From positions 1,612,001-1,676,000 of the forward strand of contig CP103020.1 in assembly GCA_024752435.1 (NCBI GenBank): a stretch of 64,000 bases of DNA, given 5' to 3'. Made by a program: the position numbers and the translations under genes. The notes beneath the pieces were generated by a model. That model made no database searches. It saw only the letters and a list, made by a program, of their open reading frames with translations, and had not been told where the DNA came from. The DNA is from Allantophomopsis cytisporea (taxonomy: Eukaryota > Ascomycota > Leotiomycetes > Phacidiales > Phacidiaceae). The first letter of the stretch is position 1. The number at the start of each line of letters is the position of its first letter. Below, piece by piece: positions 49,771-61,573 of the stretch.

Positions 49771-50752
49771 TAGTCTGGCATTCTGGTGCCCAGCATTTGG
49801 GTATCATGCGGTCCACCACATATAATGCATGGGTATGGCCGGCATTATCAGAAGTTGATGGCGGGAATTACTAGGAAAGGGATGGAAATGACTAGACATA
49901 GATAGTCAATAAGAAGTCTTTTATAGTGGAGTTGAGAATTGATGTATCTCCAAAGTTCAGATTTTGCACTTGAAGTAAGCTTTGGACTACATAAATCACA
50001 AGGCTAGACCTCCATCCTAGTTTGTGGTGAAAAGTGCCGCTTTAACCTAGAAACCCATAGAATATATCTGAGTACAACATAATGCACTGTGCTGCTGTGT
50101 CTCATAAACTTTGTAAAGAACATGCTGCAGTGTTAGGATTAATAAATGGTATGATTTCGTGTATGGGGTATGAGTGAACGAATGACTGATTACCCCAGAT
50201 TTGATGTTGTTACACATATGAAGTAAGGTAGTAGTGCATGCGCTTTGCGTGTGCATATTTATCGCTCCAATACAATCTGCACTTTTCAAATGTTGTAAAC
50301 TATTGGTTCATAAAAAAGTGCGAATAACCTGAGTTGCCTATTGATGATGAGAGCAAGGCGTTCAATAGAAATGTAATCTTTGAAAGTTTTGGAATGTGGC
50401 AGATCTTGTTTCGATCCATCAATTATTTTGGAGTGGGAAATAAAAAGGGGGGGAGGTGGGGACGGAGAGAGGGAAAGCAAGGTTTTTTTTAAATGATTTA
50501 TCACTCAAAAATGGCCAATCGTTTTATCGGGATGGATGGGATGGAGGAATGTGCAATAATAGCGATGTGGTTGAAGCATGCATCTGCCATATATATCGGG
50601 TTCAACAATACTCCGGGAGTGAGGGATTAAGGCAGCTTCACCAAACCATGCTGAGGCTCCATCATCAACTGTTTTTCCCTCTCTACTTTTTTTTCATCTC
50701 TTTCCCCTAGATAAATTAGCATATCCTTGATCAACGGTTGTCAGTATCCAAA
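49771..50752. other. Intergenic
   Basis: About 1 kb upstream of the acetyltransferase. A G-rich run (about 50447-50478) precedes a short A/T tract. No gene supported. Confidence 0.55.
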
Positions 50753-51604
50753 ATGTGGTGGTTATTGTCCTCGTGCTTCGTACCGTCTGCTAAAGATGCG
50801 AACATCCGTATCCGCCAAGCAACCATCGATGACCTCGATGTTCTTACTGATATTGCAGTGGCTGTCATCCCACAAGAGCCCCAGACACTCTACCAATATC
50901 CTTTTGGCGATAAGTACCCAGAAGATGTTCACAAATATACACGCCTTGAAACCAAGCAATTCCTCAAGGATGACATTGAAGGATGCCGCTATGTCACAAT
51001 GCTAGCAGAGGCTGAATCAAAGGATAAGAAGAGCTGGATTGCTATTTCTCTCGCGTTCTGGGAAGTCTCAGCAGTTGATGAGTATCAAACAATGATGGAA
51101 AAAAAGGGTTTGTTGGAAGAGCTCATGTCAAATGTTGACCAAGACGCATCTGGTAAGAACTTATATAACTATGTATACAGATAGCTAATAGTCAACAAAG
51201 ATGAATACGATGATAGTTCTCGCCGAGATGCAGACTTCAATCGCATAAAGTACTACCAAGGCATAATTGATAAAGCCAGGCACAAATATCTCATGCCAGA
51301 GGGGAAAAAAGATAATCGACTTCCATACATCCACTTGACACGCCTGGCAACTCGACCTGAATGGCAACGGCACGGTGCAGGTACCAAGCTCAGCAGATGG
51401 GGAATCGACCTTGCAGAAAAGCATAACCTCGACATTGGTTTGTTTGCAACGCCTTCTGGAAGAACCTTGTACACAGAACTGGGATTCAAAGAAATGGCGA
51501 AGGTTGGGGTGCAAATGGATGGAGAACCCGAGAGCGTATCTATGACTTGTATGAGATTCTATGCCAAACAAGAATCCAGGCAGGTACAAGATACACTTCA
51601 ATAA
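50753..51604 (+). CDS. GNAT-family N-acetyltransferase
   Basis: Predicted acetyl-CoA-dependent transferase of 267 aa. Exons 50753-51152 and 51201-51604, 48-nt intron (GTAAGA donor, AGCTAATAG branch, phase 1). The start is the first ATG (MWWLL); the open frame reaches further back only through a TTG. The GNAT fold begins at IRIRQATIDDLDVL. The acetyl-CoA loop is RPEWQRHGAGTKLSRWGIDL near residue 186 (motif A, Q/R-x-x-G-x-A/G). Later segments are GLFATPSGRTLYTELGF, the usual C-terminal Tyr-containing helix. The hydrophobic first 12 residues might be a weak leader. The substrate is unknown. Confidence 0.9.
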
Positions 51605-52187
51605 ATGCAATTTGCGTTCGAGACTGCGAATGAAGGCTCGATGGATATGCTAAAGATTGGTCGAGCGACCACCAACTAATCCTCTCTAATTTTGTGCTTT
51701 CACTGCTTTTATTGCCCGAATCTTAGGTGGTAGGAAACAAAGAGAAAATATTCCTTCTCGAAAAAATCGATAGTAGCTGCTGATCGAGTACTTCGGTGTA
51801 TTTCTAATCTTTAATTGTCATGCTCAAGATACTAATTTTCGCTCAACATTCCGATGGTAGATCACGCAAATTACATCAAAATTCTTTCTTATATTTGACT
51901 TTGAATACGATGATGATACCTGGAGTCGTGTCACACCGTGTACCGAGTGACACGAGCAATAATTAACCCATAACAAGCTGAGTATGTATTGCAGCAAGTT
52001 ATGACTGTGATATCACAATTGTGTCATCAAATTGTAGAATGTATCTTCACACATACCACGTACTCATAGCTCATAAGTACCTTGAAACATGTAAATGGCA
52101 CTATTAAATAATCATCAAAACAAAGGAGTGCCACGTAAATCGATATAAGAAAGATGTATAGAAAAAAAAGGAGGAAAAATTAGTGCA
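51605..52187. other. Intergenic, convergent flanks
   Basis: AT-rich spacer between the acetyltransferase and NLR-like gene 3' ends. No gene seen. Confidence 0.6.
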
Positions 52188-55100
52188 TCATCGCTCAATT
52201 ATCCTAACAAGAAGATCAAACGCATCCCAGTCATCATGTTCTTGTGACAACTTCACCGGTTTTCCTGTTATTTTATCCGTTATTTTGAGAGCCTCATGCT
52301 CTCTTACAGAGGCTTCAGAATTTCTTGATGTGGATGCTGATAGGGCGCGGGACAGTGCATAAATATTGCGTGCACGATAGCCACGAGGTGATGATCGAAT
52401 CTTATCAATTGATATGGCATTTTCAAGCTGCTCACTAGGGAAAGTTATGTTAGATACCTGGATTCTTCTTGTACAATCATTCAAAAACGAAAGAAAATGT
52501 TATCAAAATCCCTCAGATCATGAACAACCACTTACATGCTCTCCTCAATTTTTCCTTGTGCCAAATACAGGCGGCCGCGGCGGTACGCGTAGAGCCCGTT
52601 GAGCTGGAAGTTTCGATCTTTGCCAAACTTCTCGATGGCTTCACCCGCGTCATTTAGATGGCTTTCTGCTGATTTTAGGTCACTGATGCGACAGAAAAGA
52701 GATCCAAATGTCATGTTAATACTATTGAAACAAATTTAGCAGCCAGTAACGTCAGCATAAATGATGGCACAAACATGGCATTCCACCACAAGCTTTCAAG
52801 TTCATCAGCTTCATTCAGCGCTCGGTTTAGTCTTTTCTCTGCATCCTCATAATCACCCTTGCAGTAAGAATTTCGCGCCCAGTTAGTATTTACTAGCAAC
52901 CCTTTCAGTGGATATCGATCAGGATCTCGATGGAAAAGCTCATCAGCACGGGACAGGTAATTTTCACCTCGTTCATAGTCACCTTGACTCCCATAAACCA
53001 GACCCATATCGTTATAGGCATTTAGAACCAGTTCGTCATTGGGTGGGACATTCTCAAGTGTGATACTCAGAGATTGCTGCATGTGAGTCAAAGCAATCTG
53101 AAATTCTCCAATCCATAGATCATGAATACCTCTTATTGTGAGAATAAATGAGTGAATTAAGGGATCCTTTTCTTCAGCCTCCCAGTCGTTCCATGCTATG
53201 AAAGCAACATCGAGAACGAAGGACATGTTATCAGCAGTATCTCCTTGATCAAGAAACCTAGCATATTGAGATGAAGTAAGCATGGAACTTCCTTTCCGTG
53301 TTCTTGAAAGGTGATGATCTCTTACCAAGTAGTATCACAGATGAGATTAAGAAAATCCCTCGTTGAGCGAAGAGGTTCAAGTTCTTTCTGCGAGTCGTAA
53401 TAATTGTGGATTAGTGCGAGCACCTGTAAAATATACCGCTCGCCGAGTTCTAGGTTCTTATCAATTACGCGGCCTTTTCCCCTCGGAGGAAACACTTCCA
53501 AAAGGAGGATCACAGCAGCGCTAAAATCTTCTTGACGCTGAGATCCAGTTCTTTGAGACCTGTATTCAAACTGGACAAGTCGATGAATCGAAATAGAGGC
53601 GTTGCCAGGATTGACTCTTATCAATGCCAGCTCAGCTAGATGCTCGAAGGCTTCACCTCGACTGTCTATCTGTTAGCCCCCTACTTTCTCACTAGAGTCG
53701 TTTATACCTGTATTCATCGACACAAAATGAAAGGGCTGACACGTGCGCAAGCTTCGCCGGAACCTCGAAGAGATATAGAGGTATTGCGTCTGGCAACAAT
53801 AGAGCTAAAATACCTAGGCAAAAACGATCTTCTTTTCCCAGAGCGTCAAAAGAAAGCTGCCACACTGTATCAAGTGAATGCTTATATCCAGAGTATTTCC
53901 AGCCTGCTTTTCGCTCATGATGAATTCTTTGTTGGTTTTCCTTATAGAGATCGATGAACGAGTTCAACGACATCCGCCGCGCATTGATAAATGCTGCCAT
54001 TTGACTGATTGCCAAGGGAAGTCCACTGAGTTCTCTGGATACTTTGATAGCAGCATCTGAGTTAGAATCTTCTCTGGCAATCAAATCTTCTTGGAGCGAA
54101 TAAATAAGAAATTGTGCACCATGAAGAGGACTAAACTCGGAGATCTCAATGCTCTTGTTTATGGGCTGTGCTGTGAGGGTCCGGCGTCGTGTCGTTATCA
54201 GTATTGAACCTTGATGTGCAACTGGCCAGTATGTCTCAAAAACTATTGGAGATTCCACGTTGTCATAGATGAGTAACCATTTGGCGTCTGATTTATTATT
54301 TAGTATATGGTCCATGAAGAGCTTAGATCATATACCTGTCGTTTTCAACCAGTCCATAAAAAGAACTGCGTTGTATTGATAAGCTTGAGGGTCCGCTCCA
54401 GACAGCTTGAGAGCTTCCACAGCAGCATGGCTTAGACCCTGTTGGATTGATATCTCACTTTCTGCTGATACCCACAAAATAGCATCAAAATCTGACTTAT
54501 GGCTACATGCATACTCCAGGGCAATTTGACTCTTGCCTACACCACCTAAGCCAAAAAGTGCAACAGAATGCATGCCTGTACTGGTTATATCTGGGCGACA
54601 CTGCTTATCGACCTGTTGCAATATGTCCTGTCGACCAAAGAACTTTGAATTCCGTGACACAGGAATTGTATCGCATGGAAAACCTACTCTTGTTGACCCC
54701 TGGGTATCTAAAGAAAGAAGTCGGCGAAAAATAGAGAGATCAATCATCTGCAGCTGCCTACTGGAAAACAGAATAATATGCTCGAGACGTTTCACTGCTT
54801 CGTCGATGTTTTTCGCAGCAGTGTTGTATATTACGTTCAACTGCTGCCATGCAAGCTCGTTTAACTGACCTTTGAATTGTCAGCTATCATGTTCTACCCC
54901 AGAAATGATACTTGCCCGCTTTTTGCTCGCGGAAGAACATTATGATGTTCAGCCACAGAGTAATGATTTGCAAATGTATCTCGACCGTATCTTCCTTGAC
55001 TTTGCTATAATCTATGATAGTCTGGGATATTTCATTGAGCCGTCGTAGCTGGTACCCAATATCTTTCAGCATTCTACTAATGCGCTCAATCGTGCCCTTT

Positions 55101-55506
55101 GATTCGAGCGACAGCTGTAGGTCCTTAGCTTTCTCAATCTAAAATGAAAAAGCAAGAAGAAACATGTATATACCTTCACAACTAGAAATAACAAACCCCA
55201 AAGCATGGAGACATCCACAGAAATAGCCATCATAGAGACGAATGACTCTGCGAAAATCTCGTAATGACCAATAGTCGGAAGCAATAACCTGATGACTTCT
55301 TGTGATGGTTTTTCTGGATATTCGTTACGAAGTTGCCGTAATGAGGCTCGAAATGCGTCAGGAGTCTTGACCCCCAGAGCTCTGGTATAATCATTCCCCT
55401 CGAGCATTTTTTGGCACTGGTCAAGTACTGCCTTCCATGATTCGCTATAGATCTCATCACTGACGGTCATCATAATTAGCTTATATTTATCCATAGGATA
55501 TATCAA
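52188..55506 (-). CDS. NLR-like receptor: DUF7708-like N terminus, NB-ARC, winged helix, TPR
   Basis: Fungal STAND protein of up to 983 aa. Eight exons: 55506-55174, 55138-54916, 54869-54336, 54287-53708, 53661-53326, 53287-52775, 52721-52536 and 52434-52188. All eight phases close, which strongly supports the model. Residues 1 to ~190 are a helical DUF7708-like domain (PTIGHYEIFAESF, SVDVSMLWG). NB-ARC has P-loop ALFGLGGVGKSQIALEYA near residue 292, Walker B WLLIYDNVES, the ILITTRRR sensor strand and the GLPLAISQMA motif. A winged-helix-like segment follows, then TPR-type repeats. The second intron is GC-AG and introns 1 and 5 are 35 and 38 nt. The start may be 55494 or 55476 instead. Such proteins act in non-self recognition or programmed cell death; the ligand is unknown. 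Confidence 0.85.
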
Positions 55507-56152
55507 CTTACTAGGTCTCTCTTTGACTGTGTGTTATCGGGCTTGGCGAAAAAATTGTACTCATGGCGTGGAAGCCTAGAGCTGATTTAAAAATGCGGAA
55601 TTGTTTTAGAAGACAGCTAGTTCCTGAATATGTGTTTCACTATTAGCTTGATCCCCATGTAAACAGAGCCTAGGTATTTCAACTGACCATACGCTGGTAT
55701 AAAATAGATGCATCCGGAATAATCTATTAAGGTTGAAATTGTCTTAGCTATACAAAGCTACAGGTCATTATATAAGCTACATTAAGAAATGCGGGGTCGA
55801 GAGGCATAGCCACGCCCCAATCATCTGTTAAACTTACGGTTATGCATGTGGCAGTCACACGTCTTCGAATGCATTATCGTGGTAAGGCGGACACCAGCTG
55901 TGTAGTTACTGTTATGTTGCCAGATCGTTTGCTGCCCAAGGTGAAATTCGGTCAGGTTATACTCTCGCTACAAATGAGAGAGCACTTGCATTAATCGCGT
56001 TTTGCGTTGGGTAGCAACGTGTGATTGTAGTTAAGCCGTGGATTCGCAGGCATGATTTAGAGAACTAAGACCAGAGTAACTGCAACATTTTACACTGTTC
56101 CTTGCACATTTTAATCTCTTGAAATTTGTATTTTAGCGAACTTCCATATATT
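55507..56152. promoter_or_regulatory. Divergent spacer, NLR-like / orphan membrane gene
   Basis: Divergent starts flank this 646-bp AT-rich stretch, which must hold both promoters. No operator recognised. Confidence 0.5.
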
Positions 56153-57521
56153 ATGGAAACATGGATCTATCGAAAGCGTCATGGACATACGCCGTCTATT
56201 GCCAGACAAAAATTCATCATAGCTATTAGTGGGACAACGCCAAGCAGCATCATTCAAGAAGGACTCAACGTCTATGTTGACTATGTTGAGCAACGCATGG
56301 CTGAGTGTTATACCTCAGCCACGGATTTTTCAAACGGTTCGAGCCAGAGAAGCACACCGGATGACCATGGTGCGAAAGATCATCTTCTCGGAGCCGCCGT
56401 TTTTATTGTCCACATGCTCGGGAGTGGGAATGGACAGCACAGTCTCAATGACATTGCACAACAGCTTGTGATGCACAAACACGTACCAAATTCTCACCAG
56501 GACGATAACGGCGGTATAAAAAATCACCACCATGTTGCTTTTGCTTGTATTGGTTGGCTCTCTATGCTTTTTGCACCTCATCCCAACCTCTCTGGCGGTA
56601 CATTGCGCGAGGTTGGCTCTGCAATGAGTGTATTGCCACCCGGCTCGAGTCCTACACAGTTGTCAGATCATCTTCAAAGGCCATTAGGCTCTATGTTCCG
56701 CATGATGGGTCTGCTACCTATCGAATGTCCGGTACAAACGTCGGGTCACAATCAACTCTTAGAATTCAACATGTCGAGTCCCGTATTGCGTGTTCCGATC
56801 GTTTGTTACTATAGCTTAAGAAAGATCGGAAAGATCCGTATAGTCTGGGTCGATTATTTGCACGAGCATTGCCACTTTGATTCTATGCGAAAAGAGCTCA
56901 AACTTTTTCGATTCCCTGCGTTCTGCATACATAAAATCAGCGGTGAGCCAAGAACAGGAATTCTCGATGGGTATAACATTGTAAAGATTTTCATTCACCA
57001 GGCGTGATAACTAATCAATGCATAGAATATTGAGAGCACACAGTTGTCGACAGAATTGTGCCCCCGAATTACCTGGTGCAATCAGACTTTATTACCAAGA
57101 AGTCCTGCTATCCTACAGGCTCCTTTTCGGGCACGAAAAACACTCTCGCAAGCTCTTCTGCAGAAAAGAAAGTTTTCGATCAAGCCCCGATAATTTGAGA
57201 GATCCAGTACTCCACCTACTTTGCGGGAAGAAGAATCTCAACGCCTTAGCTGAATTCAATGCTTTCGATAGACTGCATCAAGGGCAAAATTTTGTTGTGA
57301 ATTCTGATTTCCCAACACTAGGGAAGCACCTATTACAACTGCAAGAGTATAATGCAAAGCAAAATCCTGAAGGGTGGTTTGCTATATTCTCGGATAAGAG
57401 AGATCCGCAGAAGTCTTTTCAGATCTTCTGGACAGTAATTGTAATCGGTGGCCTGTCAATTGCATTGAGTTTTGTGCAAACTGCCCTCGCAGTTGCGCAG
57501 TTAGCTATATCTAATTCCTGA
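56153..57521 (+). CDS. Fungal hypothetical protein with C-terminal membrane segment
   Basis: 437-aa protein of an unnamed fungal family. Exons 56153-56970 and 57026-57521; a 55-nt intron (GTATAA donor, ACTAATC branch, ATAG acceptor, phase 2) joins two frames that otherwise look like separate genes. The start is ATG METWIY; the frame is open upstream but only from a TTG. Recognisable family-like blocks are IRIVWVDYLHEHCHFD, KLFRFPAFC and YYQEVLLSYRLLFG. The C terminus has a long hydrophobic helix (FWTVIVIGGLSIALSFVQTA), suggesting membrane attachment. No enzyme motif is evident. It is divergent from the NLR-like gene, so an accessory role is possible but unproven. Confidence 0.7.
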
Positions 57522-60500
57522 TTTCCTTAGCCTCCGTGGGTTTTGGGAGAAAACACAAGTAGGGTAGGTGAGTTGGGTAAATGTAGGGCAAAATGGATTG
57601 GAAGTAATTTACGAGTGCTGATACATAAACGGGCGTTCTTATACTGAAGATGAAGTTGCTGAGGTTTCCAGGATTATACGGGTTTGCTTGCATCGAGTAA
57701 TATTGCTGTCGGGTATTTAAAGTCATCCTCTTGTTTCTAGTCTTGAAAATCTGCGCTGTATCTTTAACGAGGGGTCTATTGAGGAGACTGCTGATATGTT
57801 TTTCACGAATGAAACATCTGACCATAGGAGAGATAAGAGTCCGTTAGAAGCAGATAACATCTCTCCGCGCACAAGATCCGCATATACAAGGTATTTATGG
57901 CCACTTGAGGTGAGTTCCAGAATAAATACATATGCCTTTTCGTTACTCTTTTACCTCCGCAGCCCATCTCACAGACCTTGTTTCTTTATACGTTGCACTG
58001 CTATATAAGGCTGAAGGGCCGCTATATGATATCCTGTATGCATCGTCACATTCTGGTCGCTCTGGTGCAGGCAGATAGTGCGGCAGGCTCAGAGCTGCCG
58101 ATGGTACACATGATCCTCATTTAAGGGAGTCGTTGCATAGGCAACACTCTTGAGTACAGATTACCGCCTGAAGCTCCGCAATGTACCACCTCCCCTCTGT
58201 GATAAAAGCTCAAAATCCTTCGCCTATATACTGACTGTAAAAGCAACATGATGATTCCCATACAGTAATTATTCCCGTCACCCGCTATTGTCGTTCTTAC
58301 GTCTCCGTAATCATCTTTTGCTCGATATCGAGGTGAAAAGATCCTTGTGATGCTCCTACTCTAAGAGATGTGGCTTCTAAACTCTTAAGCATACTTTAGC
58401 TTCAACGACCACAGAAAACTTCTCTGCTCGACTAAATGACTTTTGTATCTTTTTATGTAATAAATATTCGGTTGGCAAGTCACCAGCACATCAGGCTGGG
58501 TTCCAACGTGATAGTAGTATATTTTAGTCGCTCTGTAAAGTATCCACTTTTTAATCTATATCTAGTCTAAGCGTAGCCTATTGCATGTTTGGGAAGTTCT
58601 TTTATAACAATTGTTGATTTTTGGTTGAATTGTAAGCAAGAATATACTACTAGTCATAATAAGTAAAGAAGATAAGTCTAAAATCTGCCAATGAACCAAA
58701 AGTTCCGCTTGACTTGGATTTATAGCTCATACTATGAACATATGCGGTCAGCATACAGACCTCACTTCTTCTGGTATGAGTATGTGAGTGTGACTGATTC
58801 TCATATTCTCTCTTTACTGGATTAGGCTTGCACCGCACCACTATGTAGTAATAGAACAGCTGCAGAGTGTAATCATGCTTTCTTTCTCCTTTAGACAATC
58901 TAATACATAGAATCTGAACACCTAGCATTGTGACGCATTTAATGCGATATGCCACCACTGATACTACTGCTGAAAATTGAAGATAATCTCTTGCGTCTTT
59001 TAATATGGCCCTCCAACAAGCTTCTAGAAGTTAAACTTTCGAGTTTCAAGTCGTTTGTGACCATAGATGACGAGAATATCTAAAAGAATCTGAGGCATGG
59101 AGTTTGTGTATACTTTGTGTATGTACTTTACATCTGCGCTATATGTGCTTTGTACATTTTCTTCATTGTATCGACTGTTTACCAGACTCTACAATCAACT
59201 TTACACTTACAATCTATATATGTACTCTTCAAAAATGCACTATGCACAGTTATGGCACAAAATACATCACTTAACCATTCACAGGTAAGCCGAAGAGAAG
59301 TTTAGCCTGCCAAAAGTCATTTAGCAGTAGCATCATATCAGATTGTTGAGCTCATGATGCTGTCCATAAAATTCAAGCAATTGTATCTCTAACATTCGGA
59401 ACCATGACAAGAACCCCCAAGCATAGCAAGCAAGACCCTATAGGTTTAAACCTCTGATAATTCGGTGTAAAGTCCGAACAACACATCCTCAGCTAGTACT
59501 GACAACTTGAAAGCTCTGGAAGGATTCTTAAAAGGGTAAACGGTCTCAATATCAGGTTGCTGCCGAAGTTTCAGAAGATGAATTCATTGTGTACTCTTTG
59601 AAGAGCGTCTCTCCGTGCCTAGATTATGGCTCCTGTCTTTGTTAGTTCTTACCCCGACCCAGTTCCCCCCATTGTGTCTCCACAATAGATGATTTTAAAT
59701 GACATTCCGATAACTACTGTGGGTGGAGCAGAATGGATGTTCGGTTGTTAGCACGATATGAGGTTAGGACAATGCCGTTTCTCACAATGAAGAACACCAT
59801 ATTGAAGCTCAAAACTCATGTACTCGAAGCTGTAGATAGGAGATATAAATAGTAGTATATGTCAAAATAGTATGAATGCTGTGTACTTCGTTATAATTAG
59901 TCGCAAAAATCCGGGGTTGATTGGCTGTGAGTGGTTAGAATGATTGGCTCATAGCATCCTAGGATGACTGGCTGTGAACGTTTTCTGAGCTGACTTTACC
60001 GAGTAGAAGAGCACGGGGTCACAATTAATATCTTAGCCTGCCTTGATAAGTGGCATCGGAGCTCGTAGAATATATCCAGGTTAAAGATTTGCTTAACTTA
60101 AATCACACTTCATACTGAACTCTAACGGGGCTGTAATTCGTAGCATAAGATTAAAATAGCGCTAGTGTAGAAATTTTCAATTAGTTACACCAATCCGTTA
60201 TAGTATATATCTTTAATATTAACTAAATTTACACTCTAGATATAAGCCTAATCTATCATTTCGAGTAAAAGACTACTTATTAACTTAATTGAAATAATTA
60301 CTAAGCTTAGTAAATATACCTTCTAAAAGAATATGTAGTTTATAAAAGAGTATATACTTTATAGTATTCATATATTTCAAGTATAAATACTACTTAGTAG
60401 TTATAAAACCATTCTATTTTCTTTGATATATAATACGTATTATAGTAGAAGATAAATCTAGTCTAATCAAAATATCTATTATTATCTTTTTATTTATGCT

Positions 60501-60531
60501 TTGGATATAATTTAAAGAACTTTACAACTTA
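57522..60531. other. 3-kb gene-poor, AT-rich region
   Basis: No supported gene. From about 60100 to 60530 the sequence becomes extremely AT-rich with many TpA steps, the pattern expected of sequence decayed by repeat-induced point mutation, though no parent element is identifiable. Small frames at 57511-57825 and 59097-59305 are not protein-like. Confidence 0.5.
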
Positions 60532-61127
60532 CTACAAGATATCGGAACCGGCACCGTCTACTTTCTTACTAATACTTCTATATATTGTATTTGAGTCGGC
60601 TAGAGTAGCAAAGATGTAGCTGTTCCCATTCTCAAATACTACATAGATATCATTCGTCGACTGGTTTTGAAACATAAGTCCGGTAATGCTAATGTGGCCT
60701 GCTATTGTTGGAATAGATGAGTTCGAAGTGATATTCCTATAGTAAGGTATTGGTAAGGAGTTGATGCTCTCAAAACTAAGATTAGAATGATTCTCAAATA
60801 TATTGGTAAGATAAGTAACAAAAGAAGCATCAGGTTGTTGCTCAAGTTGCGAGCGTGAGTTGCACTCCAAACCCAGCCGGCGGCAGTTATAGTGGCTGAT
60901 AACGCCGCAGATATACTTAAATCTAATACTTTGCCTTTGTTCCTGTAGCTGCATACAGCGATAGCCGTAACGCCGAAACTGATAGCGGATGTACATAAGA
61001 GAATGTATTTTCCATTGTCGATAGTTTCAACACTTGTAACGATACCACTGATATCTTTAATATTGTCGACAACCTCGCGCTTCTTATTGCAGTATGTAGT
61101 AGCTGGAGCTCGCCCAAACAGTGTCAC
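60532..61127 (-). pseudogene. Small membrane protein gene, probably frameshifted
   Basis: Two overlapping frames on the minus strand each look coding for part of their length. The first (from ATG 61127) has a hydrophobic helix (YILLCTSAISFGVTAIAV) and a second one (SAALSATITAAGWVW). The second frame carries a polar, Asn-rich C-terminal part (NSSIPTIAGHISITG, FENGNSYIF) ending at 60532. The sensible switch point is near 60830-60870. The only GT-AG pair there that restores frame would give a 32-nt intron, too short to trust, so a one-base frameshift is more likely. No family is recognised. It sits between AT-rich spacers. Confidence 0.4.
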
Positions 61128-61573
61128 GATACACTATATGTGCAGTGCAGCGGAATTGGGTATTGAGTTGATTGGTTGAGAGACAAGAAAGCAAGATCTA
61201 CTCTGAAATATCTATATTACTACGTAGTGGTGCTGTGTGCCTAATTAGGAAACATGTGAAAGTGAGAACCGCTCACTTTCACATTCATTTTTTGAAGTGA
61301 GGTCTGTCTATTGACCGTATTCCTGACAAACAGTCCGTTATCAGCAGCTGCATGAGTAAGTCCAGTTGAGACTCTCGGATGAACTAGCGCAATGGCAGCC
61401 TCTGAATTTGTATAGCGTTGACTTGCTATTGCTGACGAGAGGTTCAATAGGGCGTAAAGGGCGTATAAAACACTTAGATAAGTACAAGAGTGAAGATGTA
61501 GAATATACGTGTTTCAGAATATCATTTGAATTCTCAATGTCAAGTGTCAAGAGCCCCATTACTAGGAGACCAT
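61128..61573. other. Intergenic
   Basis: Spacer between two co-oriented minus-strand genes. Small frames on both strands, no gene supported. Confidence 0.55.

Noticed and set aside
56126..56152. Extra nine codons before the orphan membrane protein
   Set aside because: The open frame begins with TTG; the first ATG is 56153.
56971..57025. Reading the region 56153-57521 as two separate genes
   Set aside because: A 55-nt intron with good donor, branch and acceptor joins them in frame, and both parts carry blocks typical of one fungal family.
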